This document shows positions 57,375 to 64,000 of a DNA stretch of 64,000 nt, one piece after another. The notes below the pieces were generated by a model, which was not told the DNA's origin, ran no database searches, and saw nothing but the letters and a program-made list of their open reading frames with translations. The DNA lies in the NCBI RefSeq assembly GCF_964355755.1, contig NC_092675.1, forward strand, positions 16,753,312-16,817,311, given 5' to 3'. Position 1 is the stretch's first letter, and the number at the start of each line of letters is the position of its first letter. This stretch comes from Antedon mediterranea. Lineage: Eukaryota; Echinodermata; Crinoidea; Comatulida; Antedonidae. A program made the position numbers and the translations under genes.

Positions 57375-58204
57375 ATGGGACGCAGAAGATCCAAGAGAAA
57401 ACCACCAGCAAAGGCAAAGACTCTAGGCCTTGAATCTCAATTCACTTGCCCTTTTTGCAATCACGAAAGAGCATGTGAAGTTAAAATGTAAGAGTAATAG
57501 AATTTAATGTAAAGTGTTAAAGATGTATTTTAACAACGTGAAAAATGAAGATTAATGAATAATTATTTATGTTTTTCAGGGACCGTCAGCGTAATATAGG
57601 AATCATTACTTGTCGAGTTTGTTCAGAAGATTTCCAGACTAGTATAAATTGTATCCTTTGATTAAAAATGATGATGTAAAAATAGCAAAAAATATTAGGT
57701 ACAAAAAGCTAGCTAAAATGCACATCACTGACGAAACAATGATTTTATTTAGCCTAAGCATCATTGATGGTGATAGCCATCAATATTGGATGTTTGGGAG
57801 GTTGATAGAACCTCTGTAATCCTACTTGAGCCAAAATTTAGCCAAAAAAAACAGCAATGTTCGTCAATAGAATTCTTGATAAATTCTTTAAGCTTAGCCA
57901 AACTGATTACTTTGAATCTAAACGCTACCGTTTATTTGTTTATAATTCAATTCACGTATTTAATAGCAAGTTTGTAAGATCTCTTTAGATTCATTGGTGA
58001 TACGCTTTTTTTGTATTTTATTGTCTATTTGCATGTAAATCAAAATGTAAACCAACCAAATTTCATTTGTACCTAGTTGTTAAAATGATAATAAAAAAAT
58101 ATCGTATCGTATGTTCTTCTTTAACTTGTCAAATTGCAGATTTGTCTGAATCAGTTGATGTCTATAGTGATTGGATCGATGCCTGCGAGTCAGCAAATGC
58201 CTAG
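57375..58204 (+). CDS. ELOF1: Transcription elongation factor 1 homologue ELOF1, complete, 3 exons
   Basis: Small zinc-ribbon protein that travels with RNA polymerase II and takes part in elongation and transcription-coupled repair. Exons 57375-57487, 57580-57650, 58140-58204; 249 nt, 82 aa (human 83). It has a basic N-terminus [11 protein letters not shown] and four zinc ligands in two pairs, CPFC and CRVC. Conserved segments are [29 protein letters not shown] and IDACESANA. Phases agree: ATG split by intron 1, Tyr codon split by intron 2. Start is the conserved MGRR. Confidence 0.97.
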
Positions 58205-60769
58205 CATAGGATATCGTGCCATCCTGTTGATGGCACTGCCCTTAGCGTAGAACTTTGATGTCAACATAGCCTTGTTGTACCAGTTACTGCCTAACATATA
58301 ATGCCGGAACAGTCTTGTCTATGATTGGCAATTTGTAGAATATAAAGTGATGAAGTTTGTAAAATAATATATTGCATCTGATGGCAATAATTATGTATAA
58401 ACAGTATTTTTTTGTTTCCAAGCAGTTGAAGCTGTTTGTATAACTGTTGAAGTGTATGGAGTTATACTTATGAAAATGACAACAGACATGGATAGCCTCA
58501 AGAAATAGCTGTTAAGTGTCGCTAAAATTTTAAATAGAAAGAAATTATCTTGCTTAACTTAAATTGGTTAGCATGACTTTAATTTTGGTTATTACACTTG
58601 AGAAGAAAGAATATTAAATGGAATCAAGGTACAGTAATTATAATCAGTATTTTGAGGCAACAAATTGGTGCTCAATCAAATTACTTTCATTCCATTTCTA
58701 AGTGCCAGCTATTGTGGCCTTGTATTGCTATTTAATATTTTATTACTGGCTCAAGTGAGATTGTATACATATGCTGCAAATGAAGTCTAATAGGTGAGAT
58801 TGCTGTAGTCTGTATTTTACTCCTCTTAGAGTCTTATGTCTAAACTTGTATATAAAAATGGCATCGTTTTTCAATGTGAACACACCTAATCGCATAGATG
58901 TATTATAGTATAATAACTATAATAATCTCTATGCTAGTAGTCATCTATATATCATATATGTGTTTGCAATAGGGCACAATAGGCTTAACACACTACAAGT
59001 ACCGATTAATAGATATTATATGGTACGGCACAGAAAACTGAAAAGACCAGTTCGTTTTTAAGTACAGTAGCTCCATTAGCAATGTCTTTGTTTAAGGCAT
59101 TTTTGTCAATGTTACTGGAATAAGGAATTATGTCGGTTTACTGTAAAAGAATTGTGTAATGGAAGCCTGATTTATACAAACTATATGTTTAAGGCTGCCA
59201 CATTTTGTTATATTTTACATAACACACTAAAATAAAATTGGTTGTCAGCACTTCAGAAACCATATAGGCCCAAAATGTCAATTTTTTTAAGAAACCAACT
59301 TGTATTACATTTTAAGAGTTTGGGAATACAGTATGAGAAAATAGTTTTTATCTGAAGATGACTTTGTTTACTACTAAGGAATGTCATCCTTTCCATTTTT
59401 CAACATAGAAAATCTTTGTATAAAAAAGTAGTTATTTTTAAACAAGTGTGTTGAAATTTTATGTACTGTATTATTTGTAATAAAAAATGTTGAAAGCTGT
59501 GTGCTTAGTTTAAGGAGTAAATTAATGATTTATCGTTTGTGTGACTGTACTTAATTTTGACAAAGAATTGTCACTAATTCAAAAATTCAATTTTGGGAAA
59601 AGCTGTGTTTTTGGTTAAATATATATATATTTTTTTTAATATGCCATTTTAATGTTGCATAATTGTTGTTCACTTTGACCAAAAACTGAAATTTAAAGCA
59701 AGACAATAGTTTTTGGTTAAAACGTTGCTTTTTTTGTTATTTTTTTACAGAAGTAAATAACTTTATTAATACTGCAAAATGGCCTATTTCTCTATTTTTC
59801 ATGTTTCTGGGGTATAAAAACCAATCCAGCTTTGGAAAATGGTGGAATACAGAATAACACTTAAAACAAAAGTTTATTTAGAGATTTTTTACCACTTTAT
59901 GTTTGGTATATTAATGTATAACAAATGATTGTTAATAAAAGATGTACAGTACACAAATATTCATGTATTTTATTATCGATTTATAATTACAGTGAAATAC
60001 ATAATGTAATAGTTTGTAGTTTATTTTATACTTATACAGACAGGGATTTCAAGCAATACAAAGAAAAAGAATATTTCTAAAAATGATTATATAATAGCAG
60101 CTAGGTGCTATAGTATATAGTGCATATTGCACTGACTTATCTCAAAATACTATACATTATAAACTGGAATATTATACTTAACATTTTGTTTTCAATTTAA
60201 ATACAGTTTATTTTTGGAAACTAGAATGTCAATGAGTAACATACCCACCCAGAGCAGTTTTCAATTGTCATAGTTTAAAGTACAGGTGAATTTAATAAAG
60301 TTACTGTTGTGCTCAATATATACAAAATACCCTTCATTCAATACTATGAAACTTAAGTATTGCTGGAGTACTTCCATTTTCCAAAGAGTCAACAACACCT
60401 ATTCACTAACAATTACACTTTGGAAATAATTTTAAAATACAATGCGAGTTGTAATTTAAATACAGCCAACTTATTCTTACCTTAAAGGTTTCTTTATTTT
60501 AGCTATTCACACCACATGATTGTAAGACCCCAATTCTCTGTACTGTATCAATTCAAATTCTCTATGTTTAGTTAGGCTTACAGCCTGTGCTTATAGATAC
60601 AGTACAAAAAATAGGCTAGTTAGGAGTGTGAAAGGGGTATTTTACTATTTTGTAAATATTTTCAATTCATAATAACAAAAAATTAAAAGGAATATATTAA
60701 TGGTCCAATTTAATATTTAAAAAAGCAAAAATATTTCAAGCTACTACATTCAAGATGATGGTAAAGGCA
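58205..60769. other. ELOF1 and AP1M1 3' regions (convergent genes)
   Basis: No ORF of note. Probably both 3' untranslated regions lie here. AATAAAA near 59936 is a candidate ELOF1 poly(A) signal, but which signals are used cannot be told. A scrap of the 35844/36362 repeat family (GCCATTTTAATGTTGCATAA) lies near 59643. Confidence 0.45.
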
Positions 60770-60794
60770 TTACTGTACACGCACTTGATAATCT

Positions 60795-60825
<31 letters not shown>

Positions 60826-63800
60826 AAGCCTGGTAGCCACTCTTCTCAATAATCTTAAGGTATCGCACCTGAAAAAATTACATTATGTTTAGATTATAAA
60901 AATGCAAAAGAACCTCTATTAAAGGCCAATTTACAAAGATGAGTGGTAACTGTAAGCGGTAACAGTAAGGTGGTCCCATTTACATAGTGCATGCTAAATT
61001 CGCGAGTGGTGTGGTGGAAAATAGGTACGTATAGGTCTGAAGGCTAATGTATATTGTAGGCAGTGCCTAGACGTATTACGATGGTCAGTCCTAAATGTAT
61101 CTTTTCTTAACACTTTTTTTATACAATCAATCAGTCACGTCATATACTGTCAAGCCCAAAATGTATGCATGCCCTCTACTATGGGACTGGTATTGACATC
61201 TTGGCATTGACAGACGCACGTGTTGATAGATGATGTCACATCAATCATGTCGCTGATTGACCAGAATATAATCTGTTTCTATCCTGAGCAGACTTCTGCC
61301 CAACCGTTCGTGTTCTGTGTAAATGGTCCTAAGAAATGACATAGATTCTATATTTTTGTTTTCCGCTTACAGTCACCGTTCGTCTGTGTCAATTGGTATG
61401 TGTTTCCTGAACAGAGATTGGCATCATTTCAAAGGGAGGCTTCTACTGCATTACTTCTCTACCAAATTGTCATTGCACTGAATATTAGGTTTTATTTGTG
61501 AACTCGTAAACGTGGCTGTCAACTAGAGGTTACAAATATTGCACATGACATTAGCAAAAAATGTGGTTATACCAGCAAAATGATAGAAGAATACATACCT
61601 GGATACCTGATGTTGTAAAGTATGGAATCTCAAATTTAACACTAATTGGCGGCCTTCCTTCTGTACTCTCAGACTCTACACTAGGCAAGTTGAAGTGCGC
61701 CCTCATTAAGTACTCCTTTCCACCCTAACAAATTAAATTATGGAGGAGATTAGAACTGATATGATGTTTGTTTAATATACCTTTCACACCTGCATAAATT
61801 GTTACAACTTGTAACCAGGTTTGATCTCCCGATTTATTACACGTTTTCTTACACGAACTGTGAGAAATCTTGGGACAAAGCATAGTTGCACACAATTTGA
61901 TTAATATGATTACAGTTTAATACCAGAAATACCAGAGCAATACATGAAAGCACATTAACAACTCAGGATATCTCGGAACAAAAACACCTTTTAGGATAGT
62001 GAATGACTTTGCTTATCTTTGGAAAATTGACTAAATATAAAAGAAAAGTAAAGACATAGTCGGGGACAAATAAACAAATACTTACAGCAAAGGATTTAAT
62101 ATTCCAAATGATAGCATTACTTTCTGGGACATACTTGGCATATCCGACCGACGTTTTGAATTTGGGTGAGTCAGCATCACTTGGTACTGGAATGATTATC
62201 TCGACATTGTTTGCGGTTGAACGTCGTTTAAATTGAGACTTGGCCTTGATCATGTACTCCACACGGGAATGTGAATGTCTCTCTATTACGGATTCTATCC
62301 ATATCAAAGGTTTTACCTAAAAATAAACATATTTTAAGCTATGTAATGCTCATCAACCTAAATAATGTTCATAAAATAAACAAACATTAACTTGCAATAT
62401 TGTATGTACTGTATGTTCTATATATTAATTGTTAACAAACCTTTTCAGCTTCTGTGCTGCTTTTTGTTTTTAAATACCGTAATAAATAAACAAACAATAC
62501 TGTCATGTTTGACATAAGAAAATATTAAATTGTATTGTACACATACATTCTCTGAGAACCAACACTATATTAACCTTTTTCTTTAGATTTATCATGACAG
62601 ATGGCATGGTTTTTACACAGTACAAGCCATGTAAGGGAACACTTTCTGGACCCAACAAAATGTCCTCTGTATTTTAAAACATATATTGTACCTTGTTCAT
62701 TTCATAGGAAAGTGTCTTCTCCTTAATTTGTATTTTTTGTATTTTGTATTATTATTTGTCCTCAGTGAGGAAATTCGGATTAGGCCCTCCACGGACCCAC
62801 GGCAGCCAGCAGTGCAGCGCCTACCAGATTAGGCAATGAGAGTAAAGCATAGTATGGTACAGATAACCTCGAACCCATGCCTATCACATGCTAGTCCGAT
62901 ATTACCATTACACCATCACTCTCCACTTAATAGGGTTGTGTGTCCACAAACAATAATGATGGTAGTAGTCTTAAATAGCACCTAATTATACAATGTGCGC
63001 TTTACACACAAAAATGATCCATTAAATATCCTAAGATAATCCAAAAATGAAGAAGCAGGGGTTCCACTACTGTAGTCCTTTTTTCTGATAAGAACTAACT
63101 GTCAAATAGATATTTACATGTGTATTGAGTCTATATGACATCAGCTCAAATTCACCATCTGGAGGAATGAATGAAATGGTACGATCATTTTCAAATCTTG
63201 ACAACCTAACACACTGATGAAACTTCACATCTTCTAACTCTACCGATTTTGTCTTGCCTCCTGAGGATGAAATAACACAAGATTATCATTATATTAGTTA
63301 TAAGGGCTAAAATATGTTTATGTTGTCCAAGCCCTACTGACCCAAAGTTTTTTTTTATTGTAAATTTAGCATTAGCATTTATAGTAGAAATTGCATGAAT
63401 GAATTAATATATATAGCGCCCTCACTTTTTCAAATTCATATTTTCCCCAATAGTAGTTTTTAAATAGCTACATATTAATGTCATTAACACAAAATCACAT
63501 AAAAAAATGAATAAAAAATTCCAACTGACTTGGACTAGGAAAGAAACATAACTATCACACTTTTAGTTGAAGTAACGTCACAATTCAGTGATTATGAACA
63601 TAGCTGTTAATGTACACTTACTATTATTTTGTAGTGATAATCAAACTAAAACTATTTGAAAGCATCGACTGAATAAAAGTTGCAAACAAATATACAACTG
63701 TTAAACAAGGCAACAAATGCAGTACTCGTATCAAGCAAAATAATAAGAATAAAAACAACAATTAATTAACAGTAGTATTATGTTTTGGGCTAAAAAAATT

Positions 63801-64000
63801 TAGTAGTTAATAATGTAGATATCATTCAATAAAAAACACCACAAAAACTGTTAGAACATTTGCACATGCATAAATGACAATATGACACATACTAGCTGAA
63901 GGGACATGTTTAAAATTGACTGGAAACTCAGGTTGTTCTAAACCTAGACATAGCAAAGGAGCAATATAAAAGTATAATACAAGTGTCACAAGGATATTAC
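60770..64000 (-). CDS. AP1M1: AP-1 complex subunit mu (AP1M1), 3' part; 5' part beyond the window
   Basis: Medium chain of the clathrin adaptor AP-1, which sorts cargo between trans-Golgi and endosomes through YxxPhi signals. Exons seen (minus): 63260-63118, 62316-62086, 61724-61599, 60868-60770; about 199 codons of the mu homology domain, all GT-AG. Marks: [90 protein letters not shown] and, at the end, [19 protein letters not shown]. The Trp in PWVRYIT corresponds to a family residue lining the YxxPhi pocket. The sequence is AP-1 rather than AP-2 or AP-3 type. A candidate optional exon lies at 63943-63893. The upstream exons and the longin-like N-terminus are outside. Confidence 0.95.
60920..61405. 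repeat. Inverted-repeat element in the last AP1M1 intron
   Basis: Left CCAATTTACAAAGATGAGTG and GGTAACTGTAAGCGG mirror right CCGCTTACAGTCACC and GTCTGTGTCAATTGG. GTCCCATTTACATAG / CTGTGTAAATGGTCC pair further in. MITE-like; no gene. Confidence 0.55.
62780..62935 (-). mobile_element. tRNA-derived SINE (candidate)
   Basis: On the minus strand AGTGATGGTGTAATGGTAAT supplies an A-box-like block and GGGTTCGAGGTT a B-box-like block about 30 nt later. A unique tail follows. In an AP1M1 intron. Confidence 0.5.
63893..63943 (-). CDS. Candidate 51-bp cassette exon of AP1M1
   Basis: Bounded by CTAG (acceptor) and GTATGT (donor) on the minus strand. It is exactly 51 nt and open in the phase required by the next exon (phase 1). 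It would insert [16 protein letters not shown] plus one junction residue just before [10 protein letters not shown], the variable junction of the mu chain. Not part of the conserved mu sequence; could be a chance frame. Confidence 0.35.

Overview
The window is AT-rich nuclear DNA of an animal. Genes are split by many GT-AG introns and carry metazoan orthologues, and introns and spacers are full of transposon remains. I suspect an echinoderm-like marine invertebrate. The basis is the SURL/Mag-type Ty3 element, the Kolobok and Penelope-like elements, and the many low-complexity CTAGGC/TAGGCCTA tracts. The species cannot be named from sequence alone.

Layout. (1) 1449-16429, minus: a complete 21-exon gene for the axonemal dynein intermediate chain DNAI3/WDR63, about 933 aa. 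One intron holds a 1.56-kb array of a 41-bp satellite. (2) 18056-18127, plus: a tRNA-Cys(GCA) gene. (3) 19011-22525: a Kolobok-type DNA transposon with TTAA target duplications. It contains a broken THAP/transposase gene on the minus strand and, facing it, a broken gene for a domain like the cytoplasmic 'ballast' domain of the P2X7 receptor. (4) 23768-36900, minus: a complete 4-exon ASF1 histone chaperone gene, 216 aa. Its introns hold a solo LTR, a 5-kb inverted-repeat element with a Penelope-like element inside it, and a 3.4-kb foldback element with a second transposon inside one arm. (5) 36901-40842: the divergent ASF1/PLAA spacer, with three repeat elements. (6) 40843-53315, plus: a complete 10-exon PLAA (Doa1/Ufd3) gene, 779 aa. 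Intron 1 carries an intact Ty3/Gypsy element with identical 131-bp LTRs. Later introns carry minisatellites, MITEs and two head-to-head Penelope 3' ends with hammerhead-ribozyme-like cores. (7) 57375-58204, plus: ELOF1, 3 exons, 82 aa. (8) 60770 to the window end, minus: the 3' part of the AP-1 mu subunit gene AP1M1, with a candidate 51-bp cassette exon.

The host genes are unrelated housekeeping or ciliary genes (cilia, chromatin, ubiquitin/p97, transcription elongation, clathrin sorting), and I see no functional cluster. The strongest unusual signal is the Kolobok element that carries a P2X7-type ballast domain. All exon boundaries were read by eye from GT-AG sites, reading-phase agreement and remembered protein families. 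No alignment was run.
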